A stretch of 64,000 bases of DNA. It comes from an uncultured Paracoccaceae bacterium (lineage in GTDB: Bacteria; Pseudomonadota; Alphaproteobacteria; Rhodobacterales; Rhodobacteraceae). Location: positions 1,960,032 to 2,024,031 of the forward strand of contig CANMKS010000001.1 of assembly GCA_947498645.1 (NCBI GenBank), given 5' to 3'. The notes below the pieces were generated by a model, which saw only the letters and a list, made by a program, of their open reading frames with translations, made no database searches and was not told the DNA's origin. This document shows, in pieces, positions 24,956 through 34,194 of this stretch (position 1 is the stretch's first letter; each line of letters begins with the position of its first letter). A program made the position numbers and the translations under genes.

Positions 24956-27643
24956 TCATCTTTGTGGCGTGGGATGCTTGTCAGCAGTGCGACGGTGGCG
25001 CGGGCGCTCCAAATCACCAAGGTTTCGTGAAAGTGGCGCTATGGCCGAGGATGCAATTGGATCTGATACCAAAGCGTCCGATCCAAATCCAACCTTCGCA
25101 GAAGTTACCAGTTTCTCGAAGGGCATTGGCCGGGCTAGATGATACCCTTGCAGCGTGTCGCATCCCAGTTCCCTCAGGATCGCGGCGTGGGTTGCCGTTT
25201 CAACACCTTCGGCGGTCACCGTAATGTCCAGCGCACGGCCCATGTCGATCATGGACTTGACCAGTTCACGCGCCGTATTTGAGGTGTCGATGGGGCGTAC
25301 CAGGCTCATATCCAGCTTCATCCCGTCAGGGCGCATGGAACGTAGCCCCACAACCGAAGCGTGGCCTGAACCAAAATCATCTACCTCAATGCGGAACCCT
25401 GCCAAACGCAGATCAGCCAAACGCGCAAGGAATCCGCTCCCCTGATCTTCGACAAGAACGCTTTCCAGCATCTCCAGCGTGACTTCGGTTTTTCCAAGGT
25501 CCCACGTCTTGATGGTTTCTTCCAGGCGCTGATTCATGATCTGATGGGCACCAACATTGAAGGATATGCGCGGAATTGGCGTGCCTGCATCATTCATCGC
25601 CGATATCTTGTTCAGGCCATATGCAAACACTGCCTTGTCAATGTCCGGGATCAAGCGCAGTTGCGCGGCAACAGGCAGAAAGCTCGCAGGGCTAAGGATG
25701 CCATGATCGGGATGCTGCCAACGGGCAAGGGCCTCGACACCAACGATTTCATTGGTTTGGGCATCAAATTGAGGCTGAAACCACGCCAGAAACTCGCCAT
25801 TTGCAATGCCCCGCTCAATGTCGGCCGTCAGCGTGCGCTTGGCAAGAACAGACGTGTGGATTTGCGGGCTGTAAAGAACCGTGGCGCCACGCCCGGCCTC
25901 TTTGGCCAGATACAGGGCAGCGTCGGCGCTTTTGAGCAGGTCCTTGTTGGAAATGAACCCACCCTGTGTTGAGGCGATCCCGAAACTTGCACCAATGCGG
26001 CAGGCATGGCCATCGATCTCCATCTCAGAAGAGATGTCGCGGCCCAGCCGATCAGCGAGCCGCCTCGCGCTTTCCAATGTTGCGCCCTGGGCCAGCAGGA
26101 CGACAAATTCGTCACCGCCCACGCGCGCGGCAAGATCGTCACCGCGGGTTCGATTAACCAGATGTTCGGCAACGTTGCACAAGACCGCATCGCCAGCGGC
26201 ATGGCCCAGCGTGTCGTTCACGCTCTTGAAGTGGTCCAGGTCGACGCGGATCAGCACGCGCGGTTGTTCCGTTTTGGGCGCCAGTTCATCGAGGGCATCG
26301 TCAAGCGCGCGGCGGTTCGGCAGCGCGGTAAGCGGGTCATGGCGGGCTTGCTGGCGGGCCTGTTCGCGCGCCGCGAGCAGTTCATCCCGCGCTTCTTTGG
26401 CTTCTGTGATATCGGTCACAATGGCCGCGAATTGCACGTCTTCTTCTTGTCCCGTCGTCATCGGCGAAATGCTAAGGCGAATCCAGCAGGGCGTGTTGTT
26501 CTTGCGATAGTAAAGAATTTCAGCCTGAATGGGTTCGCGCCTTTCCAGCGCGCACAGGATGCGCTTGCCAACGGCCAGATCGGTGTCTGGACCATGAAGC
26601 AAGTCGTCGAGTTTCTTGCCCAGCGCCTCTTGCGTTGTGTATCCGGTGATCTTGGCGAATGCCGCATTTGTCCACAGAATATGGCCGGGTACATTGGTCA
26701 CAACGACGCCTTCATTGGCCATTTGCGCGATTTGCGCAAGGCGCGCCAATTCACGCGACTTGTCACTTAATTCAGCCTTCGACAGCTCCAACGCACGATG
26801 GGGGTCCACGATGGCCTGCATTCCAAGGACGCCCATCAAACCGAACGGCACGGCCAAGGCGGCGACAGCGACAAGGATGGCCTTTCGGATAAGCGATTGA
26901 CCTATGGTCTTTATGGCTTGCGCGTCAGAATCGGCCAGCAGGGAAAAGGTTGTGCCAGGCACTTCCATCGCGACTGGTGGTGCCTGAAACGGTGCCCATT
27001 CTTGTTGGTTCGCCAACTGGAATTGGGTGACAATCCGCGTGACGGGGGCGTCTCCCTCCTCGCGCAGAACATTGGTCAGGTCCACCACAGTCTCAGCCGT
27101 CAGTATGCCTTCTGTGATACCGGCGCGCTGGACCGGCATGGACACCAGAAAATGGGCGCTGTGCAGTGCGTCCCCCGGCCTGTAGCTGATGCGCGGCACA
27201 GGTGACCGCGCACCGGACACCCAGTCGTTCAGGCCTTCGACATACTCGATGGGCAGATACCGGTCGGCTTGGTTCAGCGTTTCCGGATCTCTGATCGACA
27301 GAAGCGGGCGGCCCTTATAGTCGAACAGGGCCACCGACCTGAACCTCGGGTTGGCCAGGATGGCGTCCTCGGCGCGCAGGGACGTCTTGGTTTCCCCAAG
27401 GGTATAGTTTTGAATATCGGGGTTCCGGGTCAATAGCCGGACATCCAGTACCAGTTCATCCAGAATGTCACGCAGGATGCTGCTTTTGGTGGCAAGATGG
27501 GATCGTTTGGCGTCCGCTTGCATGGTCTTGAGTGCCGGCGCAGACGCGAATTGGACGGCCGCCGCCACCGCCAGAATGGCGGCGCAATAGCCCAAGGCGA
27601 TCAGCGACAGATAGCGGACAGTTACACTGGTTCCCTCTCGCAT
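24956..27643 (-). CDS. membrane-bound GGDEF-EAL protein with periplasmic sensor and PAS domain
   Basis: 895 aa. TM1 about residues 10-30, a periplasmic domain of about 225 residues, TM2 about 257-280 (ILVAVAALAVPFGLMGVLG), PAS about 300-425, GGDEF about 430-600 and EAL about 610-865. The cyclase motif GGDEF is intact (about residue 510) with an inhibitory RxxD site (RGDD) five residues before it. The phosphodiesterase motif EAL is intact, and the later catalytic residues appear present (FNVG Asn, VDDFGSG Asp-Asp, MKLD Lys, TAEGVET Glu). It can therefore both make and break c-di-GMP. Its start overlaps the stop of the upstream periplasmic binding protein gene (TGATG), suggesting that protein delivers the periplasmic signal. 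Confidence 0.9.
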   Translation of the reverse strand: MREGTSVTVRYLSLIALGYCAAILAVAAAVQFASAPALKTMQADAKRSHLATKSSILRDILDELVLDVRLLTRNPDIQNYTLGETKTSLRAEDAILANPRFRSVALFDYKGRPLLSIRDPETLNQADRYLPIEYVEGLNDWVSGARSPVPRISYRPGDALHSAHFLVSMPVQRAGITEGILTAETVVDLTNVLREEGDAPVTRIVTQFQLANQQEWAPFQAPPVAMEVPGTTFSLLADSDAQAIKTIGQSLIRKAILVAVAALAVPFGLMGVLGMQAIVDPHRALELSKAELSDKSRELARLAQIAQMANEGVVVTNVPGHILWTNAAFAKITGYTTQEALGKKLDDLLHGPDTDLAVGKRILCALERREPIQAEILYYRKNNTPCWIRLSISPMTTGQEEDVQFAAIVTDITEAKEARDELLAAREQARQQARHDPLTALPNRRALDDALDELAPKTEQPRVLIRVDLDHFKSVNDTLGHAAGDAVLCNVAEHLVNRTRGDDLAARVGGDEFVVLLAQGATLESARRLADRLGRDISSEMEIDGHACRIGASFGIASTQGGFISNKDLLKSADAALYLAKEAGRGATVLYSPQIHTSVLAKRTLTADIERGIANGEFLAWFQPQFDAQTNEIVGVEALARWQHPDHGILSPASFLPVAAQLRLIPDIDKAVFAYGLNKISAMNDAGTPIPRISFNVGAHQIMNQRLEETIKTWDLGKTEVTLEMLESVLVEDQGSGFLARLADLRLAGFRIEVDDFGSGHASVVGLRSMRPDGMKLDMSLVRPIDTSNTARELVKSMIDMGRALDITVTAEGVETATHAAILRELGCDTLQGYHLARPMPFEKLVTSAKVGFGSDALVSDPIASSAIAPLSRNLGDLERPRHRRTADKHPTPQR

Positions 27644-28914
27644 CAGTCGCGGCCCGGATTGCCATGATGCTGCGCCAGGTCCAATTGGTCCGGCTGGACA
27701 GGGTCACGGCGCTCAAAAACCGGCTTTAGGTTTCCGTTCCGTGCCACCCGCGTCATGCACAGATCTTCGCGCCCCAGCGCTTCGTGTCCATCTGGGGTCT
27801 GTGGTGTCACTGGCTGAAAAGGCTGCTGGTAGTTGGTGATCAACCCTTCATATGTGCCGTCAAGGTTATGAAATGCACGGCGCAATGCGTCACGTTGCGC
27901 ATCGATGCCTTGATGCCATTGTGCGTCCAGACGTGCGCGGTCAAGTGCAAGCAGGAACAGGCGCCCCAGATCAAAGGCGTGATAGAACCCATGAGGTGCC
28001 GGATGTTCGCGCGGGTGCAAAGCGTCCGGAAAGTGCCGCTCCGCGGCGATATGATGCGAAACACGGGCAGCATATTGATGAAGACCACATGTACCTAAAA
28101 TTTCCAAACCTGTCGCCGTGATGCCGTCAAAGTCGATACGCTCTGTGATGCGGCCTCCAAGGATCCCCCAATGACTGATGATCTTTGGCGGTGCGTCGGC
28201 ATTGGCAAGATGTGCTATGATGGTCGAAATCAGCTCGAACCCGGCAACAATAATGACACAATCTGCCTCAGCTTGCGCGACCCTCTTTACAGCATCACTC
28301 ACGGTCCGCTCACCGGCAGTGTTGTGCAAAACAACCGCCTCGGACAGGACCTGGGCCCGCGTATAGGCTGCTTTTTGCAACTCTGACATATTGTACCGGC
28401 CCCACGGGTTATCCACCGCGATGGCCGCCGGTCGCTGGCACCCGCGTTCCAGTGCGACAGAGTAGAGATGATCAGCCGCTTTCCGGTCATCAACTGACAG
28501 GCGAAAGACCCAGTTCTGATCGCCGTGCGCGCCACGGGTCAATGGCCCCGCCGCGGACCACGGCAAAAGCAACGGCAGGCCACTTTTGTTGATCTGCTCA
28601 AGATTGACGAGATAATGGGGTGAGTGCATGCCCCCAAACACGGCAACAGCGGTCGGGTCATTGCGCGCGGCATCAAGTGTGTCGTTCGAACGCCGCGCAT
28701 TGGCGCGGTTGTCGATTGCGACCACGCGCACATTTGCTGGGGTAGGGTGGCTGCTGATTGCCGCCAGAAGGCCGGCCTCAATCGCCTCGGCAGGGTGCTG
28801 GGTCAGCGTGTAATCCGCGTCAATATAGACAGTTACCTGATCCTGGGACGATGCGATGCCGGGCAGCACCAACGCCAGACAGAGCATAAGCCACTTGAGA
28901 GAAAACCTGACCAT
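27643..28914 (-). CDS. periplasmic binding protein (branched-chain amino acid type), probable sensor partner
   Basis: 423 aa with a signal peptide (VRFSLKWLMLCLALVLPGIA, cleavage near SSQ). The body resembles the type I periplasmic ligand-binding fold of the LivJ group: VFGGMHSPHYLVNLEQINKS, PLLLPWSAAGPLTRG, NWVFRLSVDDRKAADHL, AIAVDNPWGRYNMSELQKA. No ABC permease or ATPase gene is nearby. Instead the stop overlaps the start of the GGDEF-EAL gene, so it is likely a periplasmic sensor for that enzyme rather than an uptake component. The C-terminal tail is unusually polar and charged. Confidence 0.8.
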   Translation of the reverse strand: MVRFSLKWLMLCLALVLPGIASSQDQVTVYIDADYTLTQHPAEAIEAGLLAAISSHPTPANVRVVAIDNRANARRSNDTLDAARNDPTAVAVFGGMHSPHYLVNLEQINKSGLPLLLPWSAAGPLTRGAHGDQNWVFRLSVDDRKAADHLYSVALERGCQRPAAIAVDNPWGRYNMSELQKAAYTRAQVLSEAVVLHNTAGERTVSDAVKRVAQAEADCVIIVAGFELISTIIAHLANADAPPKIISHWGILGGRITERIDFDGITATGLEILGTCGLHQYAARVSHHIAAERHFPDALHPREHPAPHGFYHAFDLGRLFLLALDRARLDAQWHQGIDAQRDALRRAFHNLDGTYEGLITNYQQPFQPVTPQTPDGHEALGREDLCMTRVARNGNLKPVFERRDPVQPDQLDLAQHHGNPGRD

Positions 28915-29077
28915 ATCGAAAACCTCTGCGTGAGCGTAGCTCGCGTTTTAGAGGCAATGGTTTTCAACGCCCTAAAGGAAGCCGCAGAAAATGTGGAAAA
29001 ATTGAAGAGTGTTTTAGCGGTGGTCAGGACCAGTTCATTTCGCCCTACCAGCAGTCACCTTTCGGGCAAATCTGCGC

Positions 29078-31483
29078 TCATGTGCCGCGTGGCTTGGCGC
29101 GTAACGTGGGGTCGGCCTGGGTGGGGTCGTCAGGCCAGGGATGGCGCGGATAGCGCCCGCGCATATCGCGGCGCACATCGGCGTAGGACGTCGCCCAGAA
29201 TCCGACAATGTCCTGCGTGACCTGCACTGGCTTTTGCCCGGGCGACAACAGCGTGACCCGCAAGGGCGTCTTTCCAACCTTTGGATGCGTCGTGACACCG
29301 AACATCTCTTGCAGACGCAGCGTGATGCCGGGTGCTTCTCCGGCATAGTCGATGGGTATCTTGCGCCCCAGAGGGGTCTCAAAATGCGCTGGCGCGGCCC
29401 GGTCGAGGCGTTGCATCTGATCCCAATCCAACATCGCGCGCAAGGCGGGCAGCAGATCAAAGCGCTTCCAATCCTCTGCGGACCGCACGCCGGACAGATG
29501 CGGCAAAAGCCAATCCTCCAGATGATTGATCAAGGTGGCGTCATCCATTGCGGGCAGACCATCCACCAAGGCCACGCGGGCCCGGAACCGTGCGGCTGCG
29601 TCCGATGGATACAAGCCCAGCTGGCGCACCCCCTCCAACATCGCCTGTGCGACCGCCTCAGGCGGTGCATCGGACCAGACCCGGTCATCCAGCACAAGGG
29701 CGCCGAAACATTCCTGCTGGCGGGTCAGCACGCGGCGGTCGCGTTTGGACCATGTGCAAAGATCGGTCCAGAAAATCTGATTCTGAAAGATGTCACGCAG
29801 TTCCGCCTCGGTGATTGCGGCCGCCTGCCTGATCCGGGCCTCGCGGGTGTCGCCATCCAGATCGGTCGCCACCAGCAAACGGACCCCGGCAAGCGGATCG
29901 GCGGCATCCAGATAGGCGCCCTTGCCACCAGAGAGCACATAGCGCGGGTCGTCACCCTTGCGGCGCAACCCGATGCGGTCGGGATAGGCAAGGGCCGCTT
30001 GTTGGCCAAGGCTTAGCGGCGCTTGGTCTTTCAGTCCACGAGCCAATCGCGGCACCTCGGCCTTGATCTGGGCGACAGCGCCGGGGTGCAACTGTCCGGG
30101 ACCATCATAGCGTTTTTGAAGCGCGGCCATCCGCAGTGACAGGTCAACCGGGGCACCGCGCAACGGGTCGCGCGCGGCCAGCAGGGCGGCCAGCGGAGCG
30201 GCCTGTTTGCCCGCCTTGTGCAACATATGGGCAAGGCGCGGATGCAACGGTAGCCTGGCCAGATCGCGACCGTGATCGGTGATCCGGTCTGCGGCATCCA
30301 GCCCACCAAGGCTTCTCAGCAATGCGCGGGCTTCGGCCAAGGCTCCTGCTGGTGGTGGCGTGAGGAATGCCAGGTCATCACTGCCCCAGGCAGCCATCTC
30401 CAGGGCAAGGCCGGTCAGGTCTGCGGCTTCAATTTCGGTCGGGGCGAAGGCGGGCAGTGCGCCATGCTCGCCCTTGGTCCACAAGCAAAAGGCATCGCCC
30501 GGCGCCACACGGCCTGCGCGCCCGGCGCGCTGGGTGGCCTCTGCCTTGCTGACCTTTTCGGTCACCAGCCGGGACATGCCGGAGGCAGGATCAAACCGGG
30601 CGCGACGGGCGCGGCCAGCATCCACGACAACGCGGATATCCTCGATGGTCAGCGAGGTTTCCGCGATTGAAGTCGACAGGACGATCTTGCGGCCGGATGT
30701 GACCGGGGCGATAGCCTTGCGTTGTTCGGCAAAGGGCAGGGCGCCATAAAGCGGGCGGATGTGGCACCCATCGGGCAGGCGCCCGGCCAATTGTGCGGCA
30801 ACGCGGCGGATCTCACCTTCTCCCGGAAGAAAGGCCAGCACGCCCCCGGTGGTCCGGGCCACGGCATCTAGGATCAGATCGGCGGTTGCGGTCTCAAGCC
30901 GGGTGCCTTTGGGCAGGTTGCGGTCCAGATAATGGGTGGTGACAGGAAAGGCACGGCCTTCGGAGGTGACGACAGGGGCATCATCGAGCATGGCGGCCAC
31001 CGGTGCGGCATCCAGCGTGGCGGACATGACCAGCAGGATCAGATCAGGGCGGAGCACGGCGCGGGCTTCCCACGCCAGGGCAAGGCCCAGATCGGCGTTC
31101 AGGGACCGTTCATGGAATTCGTCAAAGATCACAACGCCAATGCCGGAAAGGGCTGGATCGGTCTGGATCATGCGGGTCAGGATACCTTCGGTGACCACTT
31201 CGATACGGTCACCCGCCGTGCTGTCACCCCGCATGCGGTAGCCGACGGTCTGGCCCGGTTTTTCGCCCAAACCTTCGGCCAGACGTTCGGCCGCGGCGCG
31301 CGCAGCAAGGCGGCGGGGCTCCAGCATGATGATCTTGCCGGGGGTGAGATCGGCATCCAGCATGGCCAGCGGAACGCGGGTGGTCTTGCCCGCACCGGGT
31401 GGGGCCTGCAAGACGGCACGGCCCTGCGATGCGAGGGCCGCGAACAGGTCAGGCAAGGCAGGATCAATAGGCAGAGCGGTCAT
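29078..31483 (-). CDS. hrpB: ATP-dependent RNA helicase HrpB
   Basis: 801 aa, the usual length. Walker A QAPPGAGKTTRVPLAML near residue 25, DEAH-type box IFDEFHERSLNADLGLAL, SAT motif VMSATLDAAP, and motif VI TQRAGRAGRVAPG are visible. The C-terminal HrpB domain follows (LLSPGQKPVQVTQDIVGFW). DExH helicase, non-essential in most bacteria; exact RNA targets are not known. No good ribosome-binding site is visible before the ATG at 31483. Confidence 0.93.
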   Translation of the reverse strand: MTALPIDPALPDLFAALASQGRAVLQAPPGAGKTTRVPLAMLDADLTPGKIIMLEPRRLAARAAAERLAEGLGEKPGQTVGYRMRGDSTAGDRIEVVTEGILTRMIQTDPALSGIGVVIFDEFHERSLNADLGLALAWEARAVLRPDLILLVMSATLDAAPVAAMLDDAPVVTSEGRAFPVTTHYLDRNLPKGTRLETATADLILDAVARTTGGVLAFLPGEGEIRRVAAQLAGRLPDGCHIRPLYGALPFAEQRKAIAPVTSGRKIVLSTSIAETSLTIEDIRVVVDAGRARRARFDPASGMSRLVTEKVSKAEATQRAGRAGRVAPGDAFCLWTKGEHGALPAFAPTEIEAADLTGLALEMAAWGSDDLAFLTPPPAGALAEARALLRSLGGLDAADRITDHGRDLARLPLHPRLAHMLHKAGKQAAPLAALLAARDPLRGAPVDLSLRMAALQKRYDGPGQLHPGAVAQIKAEVPRLARGLKDQAPLSLGQQAALAYPDRIGLRRKGDDPRYVLSGGKGAYLDAADPLAGVRLLVATDLDGDTREARIRQAAAITEAELRDIFQNQIFWTDLCTWSKRDRRVLTRQQECFGALVLDDRVWSDAPPEAVAQAMLEGVRQLGLYPSDAAARFRARVALVDGLPAMDDATLINHLEDWLLPHLSGVRSAEDWKRFDLLPALRAMLDWDQMQRLDRAAPAHFETPLGRKIPIDYAGEAPGITLRLQEMFGVTTHPKVGKTPLRVTLLSPGQKPVQVTQDIVGFWATSYADVRRDMRGRYPRHPWPDDPTQADPTLRAKPRGT

Positions 31484-31935
31484 GTCTGATCATTGCCATA
31501 AGGTGGGTCAAGACGCCACCTTACAGGCGGCCCCGGTCGGGGGCTTATTTCAGGTGAGCTTTGCCAAAGTGAAGGCCGTTCTGTTGGCATCGCACTGATC
31601 TCGCGCGGCATATGAAGCGCAATGAATATGAAATCAGCCGTTCATGTTTGATGTTGTGAACGCTGGCGGACAGCTCAAACGGTTGACGTGTCAACGACTG
31701 TCGCACCGCAACCTCGCACCATATCAGTTATCGAAAAACAGTGTCTCCGCCCGTTGGGGCGGACGACAAGAACGGCCTGATCGGTAGATCGTCCTTCGAA
31801 ACAACCAATCAGGAGATCCCGATACGACTTCGCCAACAAATAACAAGCTCACCAACAAACTAAGAAACGCGCGCCCTTTCGGAATCGAACACTCCACGAT
31901 GGCACGATGTGAAAATCCAAAAGAAAGAAACACCA
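31484..31935. other. 450-bp intergenic region with several hairpins
   Basis: No gene supported. Three structures are visible: TAAGGTGG/CCACCTTA (31499-31523), just upstream of hrpB; GTTGAC-GT-GTCAAC (31682-31695), a 14-bp palindrome; and TCCGCCC-GTTG-GGGCGGA (31746-31763). A GCCCC/GGGGC stem followed by TTATTT lies at 31530-31550. These may be regulatory sites for hrpB and the downstream lipoprotein. Confidence 0.4.
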
Positions 31936-32118
31936 ATGAAGAAACTTATTACCCTTGCCGTTCTTGGCCTCTGCGCTTGCGAAACACCTGCAGAGATCTC
32001 TGCACGCAATCAGCTTGACGCTGCCTGTGTCAACGGAGACCTGCAAGCGTGCAGGGCGGTGCAAGAGAGGGTGGCCGCAGAAAATCAATCCCTAGCGATA
32101 AGTGTCGCCGGGCTTTGA
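31936..32118 (+). CDS. small putative lipoprotein
   Basis: 60 aa starting at ATG 31936 (MKKLITLAVLGLCAC). A longer in-frame start at 31909 adds a polar leader that would spoil the signal peptide. LCAC fits a loose lipobox with the second Cys as the lipidated residue. The mature part has two more Cys (DAACVNGDLQACRAVQERVA), a pattern reminiscent of SEL1-like short repeats. Function unknown. Confidence 0.55.
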   Translation: MKKLITLAVLGLCACETPAEISARNQLDAACVNGDLQACRAVQERVAAENQSLAISVAGL

Positions 32119-32382
32119 GTAAGGCGGTCGATGGCTGTCGAATAGGTATTGGCAGACCGCAAGGGTCTTCATCAATCCTATGAAAACTTGGGTAGCGGAG
32201 TCGAAGGAACTCTCTTGTCTTCGCTGCTCAAACGCATCTTTGGGACTGTCCTTAACCAGCATCAACCATGCTATCCCGCGATGGCGGCGAACTGTGCCCC
32301 GACAATCAAGGCACAGGATTGCACTCCCCTCGCGGGCGGGGCACATCACCCTATCTGAAAGAAAAGGGCAACCGGGCGCCGA

Positions 32383-33540
32383 ATGACATTTGACATCTCT
32401 ATCAGCATGATCACGACAGGCATTTGTTTGTTTTGCGCACATCTTTTGCTGCTCAGGCGGCAAGACACCGGGGTATACCTACCCCTCGCATTGCTGTTCC
32501 TGTTCCAAGGCACCTCGACCGGCGTTGCCGCAATAGCCCAGACATATGATCCCGATAGTTTGGGCATCTTATTCCGTATCAGCGTCCTTGTCGGCGGTTT
32601 GGAAATCACCCTCCCGTTCCTTCTTTGGGCCTATGTCCGGGCACTGACGACAGAAGGCCCAACGGAACGCATCCCGAAATTGTGGTATCACGTGATCCCA
32701 ATCATCTTTGTGTTGGCTTCTTTCTGGTCCCTTTTGTTTCTGCCGGACGGGTTTGCAGAAATGGAGTTGGACGATGATGACCCGCGGGCGTTGGGGTTTG
32801 TCGTCATTGCGCTGGCTGTTCTGCTCGCCGATGTTGTGTTCAAAGCGATGATAGCAACCTACATTTACCTGATCATCCGCCGCCTCATGGCTTATCGGAC
32901 CCGTCTTAAGGATGTGTTTGCCAGTACAGAAAACCGAGAGTTGACCTGGATTTGGGTGATCTTGATATGTATGGCTTTCTACCTCTGCGTGAGCATCGCA
33001 TTGACTGTATCGGTTTTGTCGGGTCTCTTTGCCGAAGATACATATGACACATGGTTGCCGACACTGAACAGCACAGCACTGCTCGCCTTATTCTGGGCCA
33101 TTGGTGTTTGGGGGTTGCGGCAGCGACCGGGATTGTCCCGCCGGCCCGTTGTTCTTCCTCCAGAACCCGAACGTCCCGAGCCGCGAAAGTATGAGAAATC
33201 CGCGCTTGATAATGATCGGCTAGAGCGCATTGCCCGTAAGGTTGAGGCGGCGATGGCAAAGGACGTGCTCTACCGTGACCCAAATTTGTCGCTTTGGGAT
33301 TTGGCAAAGCACATTGGCGTCACGTCTCATTATGTGTCTCAGGCTCTGAACACCCATCTGAACAAAAGTTTCTTTGATCTTGTGAATGGGTGGCGGATCA
33401 AGGATGCGATCGAACAGTTGACTGCAACAGACGAGACGATCCTTGTGATTGCCTACGATGTCGGCTTCAACTCCCGTTCTGCGTTTTACAAAGCGTTCAA
33501 ACGCGAAACAGGAAGAACACCGTCTGATCTAAGAAATTAA
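32383..33540 (+). CDS. membrane-anchored AraC-family transcriptional regulator
   Basis: 385 aa. The first about 245 residues contain some seven hydrophobic helices (ISISMITTGICLFCAHLLLL onward), and the last 100 residues form an AraC HTH domain: LSLWDLAKHIGVTSHYVSQALN and ILVIAYDVGFNSRSAFYKAFKRETGRTPSDLR. Such proteins sense a signal at or in the membrane and bind DNA from there. No partner is evident; the neighbours are a lipoprotein and rpmB. The stop codon lies inside the arm of a very long hairpin. Confidence 0.88.
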   Translation: MTFDISISMITTGICLFCAHLLLLRRQDTGVYLPLALLFLFQGTSTGVAAIAQTYDPDSLGILFRISVLVGGLEITLPFLLWAYVRALTTEGPTERIPKLWYHVIPIIFVLASFWSLLFLPDGFAEMELDDDDPRALGFVVIALAVLLADVVFKAMIATYIYLIIRRLMAYRTRLKDVFASTENRELTWIWVILICMAFYLCVSIALTVSVLSGLFAEDTYDTWLPTLNSTALLALFWAIGVWGLRQRPGLSRRPVVLPPEPERPEPRKYEKSALDNDRLERIARKVEAAMAKDVLYRDPNLSLWDLAKHIGVTSHYVSQALNTHLNKSFFDLVNGWRIKDAIEQLTATDETILVIAYDVGFNSRSAFYKAFKRETGRTPSDLRN

Positions 33541-33587
33541 AGCGTTTCGAAATCACCTTGTGTCTCAAGTTGATTTCGAAACGCTTT
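33539..33587 (+). terminator. long perfect hairpin overlapping the AraC stop codon
   Basis: Arms of 17 nt at 33539-33555 and 33571-33587 are exactly complementary, beginning AAAGCGTTTCG and ending CGAAACGCTTT. After one mismatch a further 4-bp CTTG/CAAG stem closes a 5-nt TGTCT loop, giving 21 pairs. The A-rich start and T-rich end make it bidirectional. The first two bases belong to the TAA stop codon. Confidence 0.7.
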
Positions 33588-33669
33588 AGATCACTTGGCG
33601 CACCATGTGTTTGGCATAGCAAAATGCAACCGCCTTCGGCCAAGGATGCGAGACGGTGCACATGCGTAA

Positions 33670-33687
33670 GGTGGGCTTTAGCCCACC
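33670..33687. repeat. GGTGGGC-TTTA-GCCCACC palindromic repeat unit
   Basis: A perfect 7-bp stem with a TTTA loop, preceded by GCGTAA. The context GCGTA(A/G)GGTGGG recurs at 47286-47296 within a larger inverted repeat after nadK. It looks like a dispersed REP-type element. Confidence 0.5.
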
Positions 33688-33702
33688 CACCCGGAAAAGA
33701 GA

Positions 33703-33734
33703 AAGGCCCGCTGATCTTGCGATCACCGGGCCTT
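33703..33734 (-). terminator. rho-independent terminator of rpmB
   Basis: AAGGCCCG-C-TGATC pairs with GATCA-C-CGGGCCTT: 13 pairs with one C-C mismatch and a 4-nt loop. On the minus strand it is followed by a pyrimidine-rich tail (TTTCTCTTTTCC). It lies about 20 nt after the rpmB stop. Confidence 0.72.
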
Positions 33735-33755
33735 CAATCGGCAAAATTGATGGGC

Positions 33756-34040
33756 TTATGCTGCCGTCGCTTTTGCAATCTCTTTCTTGATCTTCAGCGC
33801 GTCAGTTGAAAGCTCAGCATCTTTCGCTTTCGCCATGAACGCATCCAGACCACCACGGTGGTCAACGGTGCGCAGGGCCGCGTTTGAAATCTTCAGTTTG
33901 AAAGACCGGCCCAGCACGTCGGACATCAATGTCACGTCCTGCAGGTTTGGCAAAAAACGGCGGCGGGTACGGTTTTTGGCGTGGCTGACATTGTTGCCAG
34001 ACATTGGGCCTTTTCCAGTCAGTTCGCAACGGCGCGACAT
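33756..34040 (-). CDS. rpmB: 50S ribosomal protein L28
   Basis: 94 aa starting at [20 protein letters not shown], the standard L28 N-terminus; an upstream in-frame start at 34049 adds MML and is not favoured, since AAGGA sits suitably before 34040. The [13 protein letters not shown] segment binds 23S rRNA. A strong terminator follows. Confidence 0.96.
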   Translation of the reverse strand: MSRRCELTGKGPMSGNNVSHAKNRTRRRFLPNLQDVTLMSDVLGRSFKLKISNAALRTVDHRGGLDAFMAKAKDAELSTDALKIKKEIAKATAA

Positions 34041-34194
34041 GAGCATCATCCTTGTTGTTCGACATCACACACCCGGACGGCGGGACATCTTGTGATACGG
34101 GGTTAGAACCCCGCATCCGCAGGGTCGGTATAAGATCAGCGCGAGATAGGCGGATTCCTTGATCCCGTCAACCCGGTTTGCCCGCAGCGGCCGA

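Noticed and set aside
25881-26770. Plus-strand open frames opposite the GGDEF-EAL gene
   Set aside because: They have no family resemblance and lie opposite a protein with clear GGDEF and EAL motifs.
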